Shown here: positions 32,066-44,435 of the stretch, one piece after another
Layout: every line of letters begins with the position of its first letter
How positions within the stretch are numbered: position 1 is the first letter of the stretch
Assembly: GCA_039619475.1 (NCBI GenBank)
Contig: CM077115.1
Location: 494,967,352 to 495,031,351, forward strand
DNA: 64,000 bases
From: Icerya purchasi
Taxonomy: Eukaryota > Arthropoda > Insecta > Hemiptera > Monophlebidae
Direction: 5' to 3'
The notes under the pieces: model-generated
Told to the model about the DNA's origin: nothing
The model's database searches: none
What the model saw: the letters and a program-made list of their open reading frames with translations, nothing else
Position numbers and translations under genes: made by a program

Positions 32066-34777
32066 CTTCATTCATTACCTCCCTATCGAGGTCGACAAGA
32101 GAAATAGTTTTTTACTCCTATTATTAACTCGTTAATTAATTCTCTACAAAACACTTATTAGACCAATCCTAATATATACATCGCCTACGTTGTCCTCAAT
32201 ATCTAGCGCGCGCGTTTTAAACAATTACAGCTCATAAAAAAATACAAAACAGGTGTTTTAGGTGACTGCAAGACTTCTGCAATGCATAATACCTTATTTT
32301 CGCGATTACGTGCTGTACTTAGCAAAGAAATGTTTTGACGACTGCCTAGCTCTCATAGGGGACCTCTTATTAATGTTATTGGGAGCTACGATTCCAGAGA
32401 AGTGCAACTTATGTATTTAAAATATAAACATAAGCGTATAAAACATAATCTTTTGTAGTTCTTTGAACTATATACTTTTCATTATTTTTCATTGTTTCTA
32501 CTAGATGTTTTCGTTTTGTTTTTGGTCGCGCAGCTGCCACTCTAGCTAGTTATCCTAATTATTCGTAGGCTCTTTTTATGCCTTTTTCCTGCAGCCCATC
32601 GAGTAGTAGGCTAATTTACAATTTGTAGTAAGCAAAGTTTTTTCGATTCAGCTGTTTTGTGTTGATTAGGTATTACATGTATATTTATAGTTACGTCAAT
32701 TATTCTGTTTATTATAAAATGAAGGAAGGTTTATCTAGCAATAAATTCCTCGGTGTAGTTAATTAGGGCGCGGTATATCATTCGATTCAGCTTGCTTTCA
32801 TTTACCTAGGTCAACGCTAAATTAATTGCCCCCTAGATTGTCCGCGCAAAAAAAGTTCGTCTATCTGTCCAATACGTCTGCTAACGTTAACAAACTTTTC
32901 TAAACTGCCAATCTAATGTTACCGGTTCGTTGCACTAGTCCGTTTGCTTATTCGATATAGAATTTCGTTAGCGGTATATTTCGCCGAGCGTATTTAAAAA
33001 ATTTCGGTCACCAAATAGGCTGATTTCATTTTGCTACAATAAAATAGTGATATAGCATAGTTCCAGCTGTGCACTGATATTTAGCCGTCTAGGATACCAT
33101 TGACCAAAACCAAGAAAAGAAAAAAAGCACGGTGCGTCACGCGCTGTTCATTCTGCCAAAGTCGAGAAGTACTTGGTTAGTTAAACGCTTGACCCGATTC
33201 GCTATTTAAGCTGTTGTTGTGTGCGTATACCTCTCGATATATCCTTAGTGACCCGTTGACGTCAGAGAAGAGTACTCAATAGGCCTGGCGAACAGGAAAG
33301 AGAGCAGATCATTGAAATTTACTTCTTAACAGAGTGACTAGCGTCTTACACATTAAGCATTTTTCTCAATGTAAAATTACCTTCCTCCGTTAGTCTGATT
33401 AATGTTTGCTGCCGGGCAAGTGTTAGCAGATTTATTTCTTTTCCAATTTGCTTATCTGGTCCAATGAGACTAGTAGTACCAGAGGATTCGTGCAACTGAT
33501 GGACTAATATAGTTAATGAGTAACACGCAAGAAAATTAGACCATGGAAAACCTGTTCTTTACAAGAAAGCAACGCAAACAAAACCGCTTATATTTTCATG
33601 TCTATTTTAATATTTAGGACAATGCAATATTTTTCAACGGGCACAGTCTGATTGTATAGAGAAGTAAATTTCCACTAGTTTTAATTATCACGAATCGTAT
33701 CGCAAAAAGAAATGGCTTCCCTTAGGGATGATAATTTTATAGGATTAGGGCCTCGTTAATTTATTACGTTAGAAGTTTTGAGTGGTCTTACACCTTATCT
33801 TTTTTTGATCGAGGAGAGTCGTGACAATCTATTTCGTATGTGCACGTATAATATTGTTAAAAGGATTTATGCCGCTCCCTATCCTTCATTTTAAAGCGTA
33901 AATTAACTTATTCTATATTTATTATTAAGACACATTGTTAAATTTATTTTACCGTTAACTTATTCTCTCCACCCGATGTGACCGACAAATAGAAAAATTT
34001 ATCCCAGTACTTGTTTAACGTGCCCATAAGGATTATCACTTCTACAGTTCTTCAATGCAGAATCAACTCAAAGATACATGCGATGTGTGACACATGTATT
34101 TTCCATCAAAGAAGCTGTTCTCAAACGCATAATAAAGTAAAATCTACAAGAGTCTACGTTCGCCAAGATTTAAGATTAAGAATGTTTATGTGAAAACGAA
34201 CGGCATACGTTGTTGAATGGGAAGAAGAAATATATATTAATATCGACAAGAACTTTAGTAGCGGTATAAACATACGATATTTCGCAGTAGCTGATTATAT
34301 TTCTGGCTGGTCTTCGTGTGCAATAAATAAAGTTATTGTATTTTTGATTTTTTTTGTTTTTTCTTTTTGTAATTGGATTTTCATAACTTTGTAATTTACA
34401 ATGGCTGTCCACGAATATAGAGAGTTCGCTTCGATGCAGAGAATTCTCTCTATGCTCGTGCGACAATGCCTCGCTTCACTACAGGTGTTTAAATATAATG
34501 CTTTATCCCGTTGAGGCCTGTAGATTTTACGAAAATAATTTCATTTTACAAAAGATTGTTATTACCGCTTTTTCTTTTTTTTTTGATTCCGATCTTTCTC
34601 AAAAACCCTTGATAGTTCAACGGCACTTCAAAAAAAAAAAAACAAAAAAAAAACAACTAAACAACGCTTTTGCAATGTTACTAGTTTGATTCAGTAATTC
34701 ACGAGAAGTGAGTAGGATCATCTGCTTTGGCCGGAAAAATAGTGCCTACAGGACTGCTTAAAGAAGTCGTTGTACGC
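32066..34777. other. Host DNA, no gene recognised
   Basis: Low-complexity runs at 34630-34660. Short open frames have no recognisable domains. The interval ends at the element II target duplication. Confidence 0.5.
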
Positions 34778-34783
34778 GCCGGG
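34778..34783. repeat. Target-site duplication of element II, left
   Basis: GCCGGG directly before AGTAGGTAATAAATC; the same six bases follow the right arm at 54870-54875. Confidence 0.92.
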
Positions 34784-34879
34784 AGTAGGTAATAAATCTG
34801 CGTTCTGGCAGCTCTGACGTCACAACCCCTAAACGCGTGCAGAGGGCTGAAAGTAACGTAAGTATTTCATCAGGGAGGC

Positions 34880-37080
34880 AAAAACTAACCCAATTTTTTA
34901 TTCCGACGCCGAAAATTCACCCAAGTTTCCCCCAATTTCCCCAAAATTCCCCCCGTGCGTTCCCCTGCACATTTCCGATAAACTGATCCGATTATTAATT
35001 AACATAAGTATATTAATTAATGTCTGAAAGTAACCCAAGTCTCCGACCCCCCTCCCGCCCACTGCGTTACCGCGGTTTTTCAAAATTCCGGGCTTAAGTA
35101 TGAAAATTCCAAAATGTAACCCAAGTATGGTATTTAAAGCTAAAATTTAACCCAACACCCCCGTTCGCCCCTCACACATGTATATTACGATCCCGCGCAC
35201 GCTCCGGTCGCCACCGCGAAAGCGCACGCGCCGTTCCCACGCATATTCCGATCTCCGCCGCGATATCACATCCACACAAGCGTTCCATTCACGATACCAC
35301 AATTTTTTTATAAAATTAACTTAACTATATTTTTTTATTTACCGGATTCCCCGATCGTACAGACAAATCCGAAAGCACACGCACTGTTCCCGCGCATATA
35401 TCTAACATAACGTTCTCCACTGCAAAAGCGCACACGCCGTTCCTCCGCATGCCTCCCACGTTCACGATACCGAGATTATTTTTAATATTTCAAAGTCTAA
35501 GTATGGAAATTTCAAAATTAGCCTAAATATGTTTTTTATTTTTCCGATTCTCTGATCTTACTGCCATATGCCATGGCGCACGTCCCGATCCCGCGCATAT
35601 ATCTAACATACCGTTAGCCTCCGCGAAAGCGCACGCGCCGATCCCGCGCACTCATTGTTTGCTTGCGGATACCGCATTTTTAAAAATATTTCAAAGCCTA
35701 AGTATATATTATTATTCATACACTGATCAATTTTTTAAGGATCTTTCGTATTTTTACAAGTATAGACGCACCCGCGACGAAAAATTCTCCGATCATAGCA
35801 TTGCATGCAATCATCACCGCGTTATAGTATTTTTTTTAATTATTATTTTTTTTTTCACATAACAACCCAATCCCTGCTCTGTTGGCTAAACATACAAGGT
35901 TATCCAAAACATTTACAAATTAACAAATCAATTATTTCTATACTCAAAAACTATCCTTAGTCTCCTTTACCCTTTCCACCCTCTTTTCCAATCGATTATA
36001 ATATACATTATTTATTTTTTCTTATCCTTCCATCATCTTACACACTATGGTAGCTTAACATCCAATCCTGCACATACCGCTGCCGCTGTTTTAATATCTA
36101 ATATATAGCATTCTATTTACTTTTACTACGACCATTAAACCCCCGATCGACGCTCCCGACGCTTCCGTCATTTCATATTGAGAGGTAATTATTTTTTATG
36201 TGACCGCTATGAATGCCCACCGTCCATTCCAACACACTCATCTGTTGTCGTTAGTCTCCATATCGTTCATAATAACTTTTTTCAATTCCAAATATTATGG
36301 AATTATTCCAATTATATTTTTTTTATGCTTCCGATCATTTCTTCCGACTGTTGATAAATTTTTATTTTTTCTCCGATTCTAAAAATAAATCTCTCGATAC
36401 CTTCACTGCCATGAATGTGCACACACCCTCTGCAGTTAGTTTCCATATCGATCATAATAATTTTTTTTCAAATCTAACTATTATAGAATTAACCAAAGTA
36501 TATTTTCTTTACTTCAGATCATTTCTTCCGACTGTCCATAATTTTTTTATATTTTTTTCTACGGTTCAAAAAATAAATCCGACGAAGTCTTCATCAATAT
36601 GATTGTACACAACATATTCCCTCGCACTCAAATGCTACCGTTAGTTCTCACATCATTCATAATAATTTTTCATGTCTAAGTATTACTGAATTATTCTGAG
36701 TATATTTTTTCACCTCCAAAAATTTTTTCCAAACATGGGTAATAAAATTAATTCAAGTATATTTTTTTATTTAACACAGTTTCAAAATTTCTCCCTCCCC
36801 TATCCATCCTACACAAATTACAAATCTTTCGTATTATTTTTCATGACTACATCCATCCGAAGCTACAGTGAAACCTAACCAACCATTCCCACGTTCACAT
36901 ATGCTAGAGCTGGTTTCCATACCATTCATATTAATTTTTTTCCGAGTCTATTAGTTTAAGAATATTTTTATTTATTTCAATCTCTAAATATTTTTTTCTG
37001 AGTATTTTGTATTATACATATTTTTTCCCCTCTCTATTATGTCTGCACACAGTCGTAACGAAAAAATGCGCTGCTCATAT
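34880..37080. repeat. Element II subterminal degenerate repeat array (left arm)
   Basis: Repeated phrases: TAACCCAAGT (five variants in 34886-35160), CGAAAGCGCACGCGCCG, TCCCGCGCATATATCTAACA, CAAAGYCTAAGTATGGAAAT, AATTAGCCTAAATATGTTTT and CGTTAGTCTCC-ATATCGTTCATAATAA. Units recur at irregular spacing of about 100-200 bp and drift along the array, GC-richer near the end and AT-rich toward the gene. Element I has the same kind of array. No gene inside. Confidence 0.65.
34920..34965 (-). promoter_or_regulatory. Subterminal G-run cluster (left arm, minus strand)
   Basis: On the minus strand five to six G runs (3-6 G each) occur within 46 nt, separated by 5-7 nt such as AATTTT and AAATT. This is a candidate G-quadruplex about 140 nt from the end. 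Mirrored on the plus strand at 54688-54733. Confidence 0.6.
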
Positions 37081-37269
37081 CCTTACATGCATGTTGTCAT
37101 GACCTTGAATTCTTTCGTGTGACAATCAATATTATGTCTGCTGGGATCTTCCCCTTCATATCTTTCGTCGAAACCTGTTCACATGTACACACATACACAC
37201 AAACACATATATCCAAAAGATCATCTGCAAACTTCGACCGTGCACACCTACAACCAACTTTCACCAAAG

Positions 37270-37322
37270 GAATGTGGGTTTTCTGTTTTCTGGTGCAGCC
37301 CTCCCTTTTCAAAGGCAAGCAT
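37270..37322 (+). promoter_or_regulatory. Conserved upstream block of the 331-aa gene (left arm)
   Basis: A diverged version of the block before the 339-aa gene, with the same order: TTTTCTGKTGCAGCC-like centre, then CCTTTTCAAAGGCAAGC. It is followed by GTCAGTATTAGTGTTATGTC (37357-37376; element I has GTCAGTATTAGTTTTATGTT) and CTGTGTTCTTCACGCGTTAT (37398-37417). The ATG is at 37491. Confidence 0.55.
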
Positions 37323-37490
37323 CGAGCTAGATTGTCGAACGGATCTGATCGTGCAGTCAGTATTAGTGTTATGTCAAACGTGTGCATTTTGTAGAATCTG
37401 TGTTCTTCACGCGTTATTAAAGATTTGCCTTAACTTTAGAAGTAATAATTTTCTACGTTTTTAGTAAAAAGTTAAAAATATTATTCAAAC

Positions 37491-38486
37491 ATGAATAACA
37501 ATGCCGATCCGATTGATATTAAAACCGCTGAATTTATTCAGAATTCATTTTCGAGTGATAGCGGCTCGCATTCGTCTTCTTCACCTCCAACACCACAATG
37601 TGATGATGGTTATACATCAGAAGAATCAACATCTTTTGTATGTAAAATCGTTGATCCCGTATTATTATCAGAACAAGTGGATGTAGCGGAATATTTTGTA
37701 GATATCAGCATCCATATAGATTGTAATTATAGTTTCCGAGTAACCGAACTAGCAATGATTGATATGTCTGGCGGGAAGTGTTTGCATACGCTGTATAAAC
37801 CAAGCAGAGCATGGCATGCATCAAAAATGCCGCATTTACAATGTTCTTCAGTGAGTTATTACTTGAAAAACCCTTCATTATTTCCCTGTCGGGAAGAAAT
37901 ATTCATGGCACGCGATATATTCACGATATTGTCCCAAAAACCGAGGGCTCGCGTATATATTTTAACAGTATATGCTAAACTTACATTAATGGAACTTAAC
38001 GAATTGTTGCGTGACTTAGACTACGAAATCGTTAATATGGATCATGTCTTTCGAATGCCTAGTATTGAGGTTCTACATGAAGAGTATTTTGGTATAAGCA
38101 ATTTGGTAACTTGTAAACACCATAATGAAAATGATAGTTTTCATTGTGCAGTGAAAAACGTTATGGTGATGAAGACCTGGTATGATCATGTTATCCATCC
38201 GCTGAAGCTTATGAATAATCTCAATATAAATGATTTAAGTCAGTTGTTCATTACAGTCACCAAAGAAATGATAATTACATTATTTCCGAGTTGTGTTGGA
38301 GACATTTATATATTTTTACCAGATAGATTAAAACAGGATGATACGATAAAATCACTTCTACCATGTTTTGAACATGAGAATGATGAAGAATATTATTTCG
38401 ATGACGATACATTACGACATAGTACTCGAAATTGTATGAAAGTAAAAGATTGTATCGATTGTCAACGTACAATTCGCGCGGATTAA
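37491..38486 (+). CDS. Degenerate DEDDh exonuclease-like protein, 331 aa (left arm)
   Basis: Intact single-exon ORF, orthologue of the 339-aa protein of element I. Ser-rich N-terminal tail (about 23-55), then a motif I-like strand YFVDISI in place of D-x-E, YKPSRAWHASKMPHLQCSS, a FPSCVGDIYIFLPDRLKQDD block (fully conserved with I but for one residue), CKHH, FHCAVKNVMVM (motif III-like with Asp to Asn), LLPCFEH and a C-terminal C-x2-C. Differences from element I are spread evenly and are mostly conservative or synonymous, with no frame-breaking indel. This suggests selection on the protein since the two elements split. Function unknown; nucleic-acid binding inferred from the fold. Confidence 0.85.
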   Translation: MNNNADPIDIKTAEFIQNSFSSDSGSHSSSSPPTPQCDDGYTSEESTSFVCKIVDPVLLSEQVDVAEYFVDISIHIDCNYSFRVTELAMIDMSGGKCLHTLYKPSRAWHASKMPHLQCSSVSYYLKNPSLFPCREEIFMARDIFTILSQKPRARVYILTVYAKLTLMELNELLRDLDYEIVNMDHVFRMPSIEVLHEEYFGISNLVTCKHHNENDSFHCAVKNVMVMKTWYDHVIHPLKLMNNLNINDLSQLFITVTKEMIITLFPSCVGDIYIFLPDRLKQDDTIKSLLPCFEHENDEEYYFDDDTLRHSTRNCMKVKDCIDCQRTIRAD

Positions 38487-38803
38487 AAATTCATTAATTC
38501 ATTCGTTTTAATAATTTTGTAAATATTTATATGTATATATTTGTATATATTTTTCCCTCGATACATTCATTCTCCTATTGTATATATTTTTTCCTTTTCC
38601 CTCGATATCCGTTCGTTCGTTCATTCTATTGTATATATTTTTTTCCTACATATTTTTCGTCTTTTTCCGATCTTTTTCGATTTACGTTTATTTAATTTAT
38701 TTCTCTATCTACCTCTGTCTTCCCCTCTTAACTTGAAGTACTGGTAATGATGAACTTTTTTCAAAAATCTGAACCAGTTGTGTAAAATGTATATAATTAT
38801 TGT
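38487..38803. other. 3' flank of the 331-aa gene
   Basis: T-rich with three copies of a TTGTATATATTTTTTCC-type unit (38540-38650). No gene. Mirrored at 50850-51166. Confidence 0.55.
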
Positions 38804-38968
38804 TTAATTTTCGAATATAATCTTGCTTAATTTGTTCATATCTTTATAGATTAAAAAATTATATTTTTGCCTGTAATATTCCATCTTTTTTCTTTCTGTA
38901 ACACACGAATCTAACTGTTCAACTTTTTCACATACATCACATATTTCCGCAGCTGTGAGAGATTTCAT
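38804..38968 (-). CDS. Small ORF, 54 aa, coiled-coil-like (left arm)
   Basis: Mirror copy of 50685-50849; described there. Confidence 0.35.
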   Translation of the reverse strand: MKSLTAAEICDVCEKVEQLDSCVTERKKMEYYRQKYNFLIYKDMNKLSKIIFEN

Positions 38969-39419
38969 CTGTTTGTAGGATACAACCTCGGACTCTGATG
39001 GTTCTCTCAAAAATTTTTAAAATCTTTCGTAATCGCATTAAAAAAAAAAAAATACATATATGGTTTAATATTTTATATTTTGTAAATACTTTTTCGCGAT
39101 ATATACGAAATCATTCTAAGATTCATTGATGTTAAATGTATAGAAAGAGACAGGTAGAAGAAACCTGGTAGTTTACGAGACATAGAATGTTCGAAGAAAA
39201 AACGCGCTAGCACGAGCAGATCAGGGTTGCAACGTGCGAGCGAGAGACTGCATGCATGTATGTGTGTGCGATAAAGGGAGATAATCTCCAGAACAACAAC
39301 TTGATTGTAAAAAAAAAAACGTCGAAATCGTCTCTAGCCACCCCCCGAACAAGAGACGTATCGAAAACAAAAAAATAAAGGCAGTCTAAAAAAAAACTTC
39401 TTTTTTTCATTCATAGTAT

Positions 39420-41100
39420 TTTGTTGTTAGAATACTTATGGTCGTTGCCGTTCTCGATCGCGCTCCACTGTAAAGACCTCTGAACACGCAATACTAACGT
39501 TGCCAACACTAAGTTCCATATCGAATATAATATTTTTTCCTGTGTTATAAAATTATCCCAAGTATATTTTTATTCTTTCGTTACGCTAAAAGTTTTTCAA
39601 ATCTTTTTTAATATATATCGTGCACACAAATGTACGCCGCAGACACTTCCCGCTTCATTACCACTAATATATCTATACGTTCATTGTCTCTATTCTGATC
39701 ATAATATAGTTTTTTTCAGGAAAATCGTAGAAAATGGCTCTTCGCTCCGTTCATACTATGTAATCTATTTCCAAAATTTAAATCATGCCTAATTACTTTA
39801 AAATCAGCTTAAATATATTTTATCATTTCCAAAATTAATAATCTCATTACAGATCATTATCTCATTTCCCGATCGTACATAATATATATATTTTTTTTGT
39901 TATTATTTTATTTGTTTCCGTAAGAATTCTGGATATTATTCATATCAAACATTTGACCTTCACATTGTACCTGTATACTCATCTGTTTCAAAATTTTCAA
40001 AATAAGTATTATAAATAAATCCAAGTATACTATCCCAATATAAAAAAAAAACTCACATTGCATCTCCCATCAAACAATTAATTTTTTAGTATATCATACA
40101 TATTATTTTTTTATCGTTTAAATTTTTCTTCAATTTGCAACTGTCATAATCTATAGAAAACGTCTTGTTGACTAGATGCATGACGAATACACTCCTTATA
40201 ATTACATCATGAAATCATTTTTTCTTTAATTATTTTTTAACATCATGAAATTATAGTAGTATTTTTTAATTTTTTATTTTTCATACATGACAAAGATATT
40301 GAATTCATCACATCTATAAATGCATTCACTGTACGTCTCCATTAAACTATCATGAATTTTTAAAATTAGCCCAAACATACTATTTTTCACTATAAATTAC
40401 GGTCGCTCCTGTAATTTTTTCTATATAATCATTAACCTACGAAATCACTTCGATCGTTTCACTTATACCGAAGCAATCACTCCTTTTCCTTCATACTATC
40501 TATCTTCAAAGTCTAATAATATAACATGAAATTAGTCTAAATATAAAAATCCTGCAACATGTTTTAAAATTAGTCGAAGTGGACTATTTTTTCACTATCA
40601 AATCCGATCATACATCATTTTTTTTCTATATTATCATTATTGCAAGACCCTACAAAATCGTTTCGCTCATTTTACTTATAGCAATGCAATCAATCCTTTT
40701 TTCCTAGTGCTAGCGATCTTTAAAATTTAATACTATAATACGAAATTATTCTAAATATACGTTCATGCTAGCAAAATTATTACATCACCCCTTTTTTTTA
40801 CTCAATTGTATGTATGTTTCCGAGAAATCTCATTATATATTTTCAAAATTAACTCCAGCCCACGTACTATTTTTATATTTCACTTATTTATAATTGTTTT
40901 AATCATATCTGATGCAAGACCATGTAAAAGAATACAAGCAATTCCCACACATATAATTATTGTTCAGAGGTGTTGTGGGCATACTTTATCATATACTTTT
41001 GTAAGCTCATACCGAACGGACTTCATAACCTTTTATCATTCATTTAGATGCGGAGACACACAACTTTTAGCGGAGCAATCTATTCTTTGCTAAACTGATG
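39420..41100. repeat. Second degenerate repeat array of element II (left arm)
   Basis: Phrases like those of the subterminal array return (CCCAAGTATATTTTTATTC, AAATTAGYCYAAATATA, CATAATATAGTTTTTTTC, CGATCGTACATAATATA), so the array extends inside the 331-aa gene as well. Only short non-conserved open frames. Mirrored at 48553-50233. Confidence 0.5.
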
Positions 41101-41352
41101 ATTGAAGGCATCCTTTTTTTTTCTCCAAAAAAGCATGGAATAGCGAGGATTTTTTTACACACTCAAAATAAATGAGATAATTATTTCTCTATATTTAATA
41201 CATTACCAAGAATGTATATATCACTCGATTGACTCTTTCACTCATTCATCGATTTCAAATGCGAAGGAAATTTTCATACCATGCTTTATTCATACATTTT
41301 ATTTCTAAAACCCTATCACTTGAATAGAATGTTATAGGGCTGTTGTAAATGT

Positions 41353-41433
41353 ATGAGTCTTATTATTTGAAATATAAAATTTGAAGGAAATTTATATATC
41401 TTGCATCGTTTTAAGATGTTTTATTTTTACATT
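41353..41433. other. Non-coding block conserved between elements I and II
   Basis: Partner of 12857-12937; mirrored at 48220-48300. Confidence 0.6.
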
Positions 41434-41812
41434 TTTTTTTAATCTCCCTCTTACTATTATTTTTGAAATGGAGGTTGATGACGATGATTAGTATTTGTGA
41501 TTATAGAGGGAGAGGTAAACGTTTTCCTCACTTTTGACTAATTGTAACCAATTTCCCAATGATTTTTTCACCATTTTTCATACATCTTACTACTTTTATG
41601 TTTGTTTTAATCAATTTTTCGCTATTTCACATCATTTTCCAGTGTTTTTTAGTACTTTTTACAAAATTTTCCTTGATCTTTCAACATGTTTGACAAGTTT
41701 TTTTCTTTTCTTTCTTACATCTCATTACTATTTCATTAATCGTCAATGATAACAGTACATATTTATGTTTTCAAACCTTACACTTCATCTGTACACATCT
41801 ATGGCTTGTTGA
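41434..41812. other. Intergenic DNA of element II arm
   Basis: T-rich on this strand, with many TTTTCA/TTTTAC hexamer-like phrases; similar phrases fill 42160-42420. No gene. Mirrored at 47841-48219. Confidence 0.5.
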
Positions 41813-42031
41813 TTATTGTAGGTCTACAATCACGATCTCCATTTGATTATTGGATTTAATATTCACATCTTTGAACGTTTGATTTAATGAATTGACATGG
41901 ACTTTGTATTTCGCTCGCCCGCTCAATATCTTCATCAGTCTATTATACCATCGTTTAATAAGAGCATCCATAAGGTTCGAGACGATTACTGGATGTTTTC
42001 TCAACACATTTACAGACCTACCCCAGTACAC
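41813..42031 (-). pseudogene. ORF remnant, up to 72 codons (left arm)
   Basis: Mirror copy of 47622-47840; described there. Confidence 0.35.
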
Positions 42032-42635
42032 TAAGGAAATCTTTAAACATCTCTGTAATCACTCCTTTTAAGCTAGAGGGGGCAAGGGACTCCTATAATC
42101 GTTTTGACAATCAACACATCGTCGTCTATTGTCATGTCTTTACTCGCCGTTGCACAGACATGTAGTAAACGTTTTTTTCTTTTACAATTTTCTTATATTT
42201 CAACACTATTACAACATTTTACATCATTTCTAACTAATTTTAATCAGTTTTACATTATTTCTTAACATGTTCTTATGTTTTAGGGTCTTTTTGCGCTATT
42301 TTTTTCACCAATTGATGCTTTTTCTCAGAATTTTCTTGCGTTTTAGTGTCTTTCACACAATTTTACTCAATTTTCATCATCTTCGTCAGTTTTTCATTTA
42401 TCTCATACATTATATGTCTAAATGTGTCGAATATCCATCCTTTTAACTACAAATATTTTATAATTTGATATGGTCATAGATAATAACAAAAGATTTAATT
42501 CAATATTGTTTACAATTTATTCAATAATTTTTATGACATTCATCATAATCAATAAAAATAATCATTGCTTCATTGCTTCAATGTTAAATTCTAATATATC
42601 ATTATCAGCTATTAATATTTTATACCATAAAACGT
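42032..42635. other. 3' flank of the DUF8207-like gene (left arm)
   Basis: Repetitive TTTTCA-type sequence and the polyadenylation region of the DUF8207-like gene. No gene. Mirrored at 47018-47621. Confidence 0.55.
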
Positions 42636-43613
42636 CTAATTTAACTGAATATATCCTTCTTCAGCCAACTTTTCTTCAATCATCCGAATTTCAGTATCTA
42701 AACCATTATTTCCTGATTGTTTAGATTTGTGTAGTACCAATAATCGTTCAACCAATTCATTAGGATCGTCAGAATAATTGAAATGAGAGTCTTCAAGATT
42801 TACTTTGCGAACAGTTCTATATGCACGTTTCTTTTTCGTTTTACCTGGATAAACTTTTACATTTTTTATGATGGATTGAAACAGAGGACGTATTATTTTT
42901 CTGTATTTAGGAAGCGGAGTACCCTTTAATACACCAGTAACACGTACGTGAGCTCCGGTAAATTCCAGTATTTGTTTATATAAAGCTAAATCATTATTTG
43001 TATATTTATTCTCATCAACATTTGTTTCCATCAGTAAATGAATCAGTCCTTGTGTGTAAGGAAATTTAGATAGTGTTCTTCCTTTTCCTAAATAAATTTC
43101 ACCACATTTTCGATTCCACGAAATTGGTGTTGAACCCATCATATACTCATGAGTGTTAGCATTATATTGTATTCCATACACAGGATCATTTGGTACAGGT
43201 TCACCACCATCTATTTGAAATGGAGCCGTTTCATATATGTTAATAGCCTTATATCCAGACTTATTATCGCGATTTTCATATTCTTCTTCATTTTCAATAT
43301 CAGTCTCATAATCACGTTTCCAGCTGTCATTATAAAGTTTGTGACGTTTCACCATTGATGTATCATCACTTATTCCATCAGAATCATTTTTCATTCTTTT
43401 AGGTATTTGTAATGTTTCCCGAATATCCAATAACTGTTTTGTAACAGGTTCAAGCATGATAGATGACATATTTGTAATAGATTTCCAGGTCTGTAATGCA
43501 TTATATTTTTTCATTATATCGCTGCGTATCCTTTCCAGTTCACTTTTAAGAATTGCTTCTTTATTTATTCCATTATTACCAACATTAACCATCACTTTAC
43601 TCATTGACATCAT
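42636..43613 (-). CDS. DUF8207-like protein, 325 aa (left arm)
   Basis: Mirror copy of 46040-47017 with an identical protein; domain description there. Transcribed away from the centre. Confidence 0.88.
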   Translation of the reverse strand: MMSMSKVMVNVGNNGINKEAILKSELERIRSDIMKKYNALQTWKSITNMSSIMLEPVTKQLLDIRETLQIPKRMKNDSDGISDDTSMVKRHKLYNDSWKRDYETDIENEEEYENRDNKSGYKAINIYETAPFQIDGGEPVPNDPVYGIQYNANTHEYMMGSTPISWNRKCGEIYLGKGRTLSKFPYTQGLIHLLMETNVDENKYTNNDLALYKQILEFTGAHVRVTGVLKGTPLPKYRKIIRPLFQSIIKNVKVYPGKTKKKRAYRTVRKVNLEDSHFNYSDDPNELVERLLVLHKSKQSGNNGLDTEIRMIEEKLAEEGYIQLN

Positions 43614-43960
43614 TATTACAGATAATTAAAAATTCGTCAAAACACACATGTACAACTTCTCTATGTATACATTTCACAATCTATTTTGATCATAGAGAGT
43701 TAATGCATATTCATCATCAATAATTTATAGAATGTTTTTCAAGGCTTAAAGAAATATACTGTATTTCAATCTGTTCCCTAAATACACTATTTATGAAACA
43801 AATTCTTTATAAATAAATATAAACACCAAAAATGGGGTAAGAAATCTTAATGTAATTTAAGAATCATATTATTTATTTTTCAATATACTAATATCTCAAA
43901 ATATGTGATAACACCTAAACTTTTACCAATGATATTACAAAATCTAGAGCAGTGTGATTC

Positions 43961-44124
43961 ACACACATATATATCTACATATATATCTACATATATATCT
44001 ACATATATACATATATATCTACATATATACATACATATCTACATATATACATATATATCTACATATATACATATATATCTACATATATACATACATATCT
44101 ACATATATACATATATATATCTAC

Positions 44125-44160
<36 letters not shown>

Positions 44161-44164
44161 CTAC

Positions 44165-44196
<32 letters not shown>

Positions 44197-44435
44197 CTAC
44201 ATATATACATATATATATATCTACATATATACATACATATCTACATATATACATATATATCTACATATATACATACATATCTACATATCTACATATATAT
44301 ATCTACATATATACATATATATCAACAATACACATATATATCTACATATATACATATATATCAACATATACACATATATATATCTACATATATACATATA
44401 TTTCGACATGTACTAATATATATCTACATATGACA
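43961..44435. repeat. ATATAC/ATCTAC microsatellite (left arm)
   Basis: About 475 bp of mixed ACATATAT and ATCTACATATATAC units with pure (AT)n stretches. Long Tyr/Ile/His open frames here are compositional. The right-arm copy (45213-45692) is about 10 bp longer and arranged differently, making it the fastest-changing part of the palindrome. Confidence 0.95.

Noticed and set aside
34898..35083. 61-codon Gly-rich frame (mirrored at 54570-54755)
   Set aside because: Reads through the G-run cluster near the end of element II; compositional.
37097..37464. Overlapping 91-96 codon frames on both strands upstream of the 331-aa gene
   Set aside because: They overlap the conserved upstream block; all three frames are open because the stretch is stop-poor. 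The element I counterpart does not keep the same frames.
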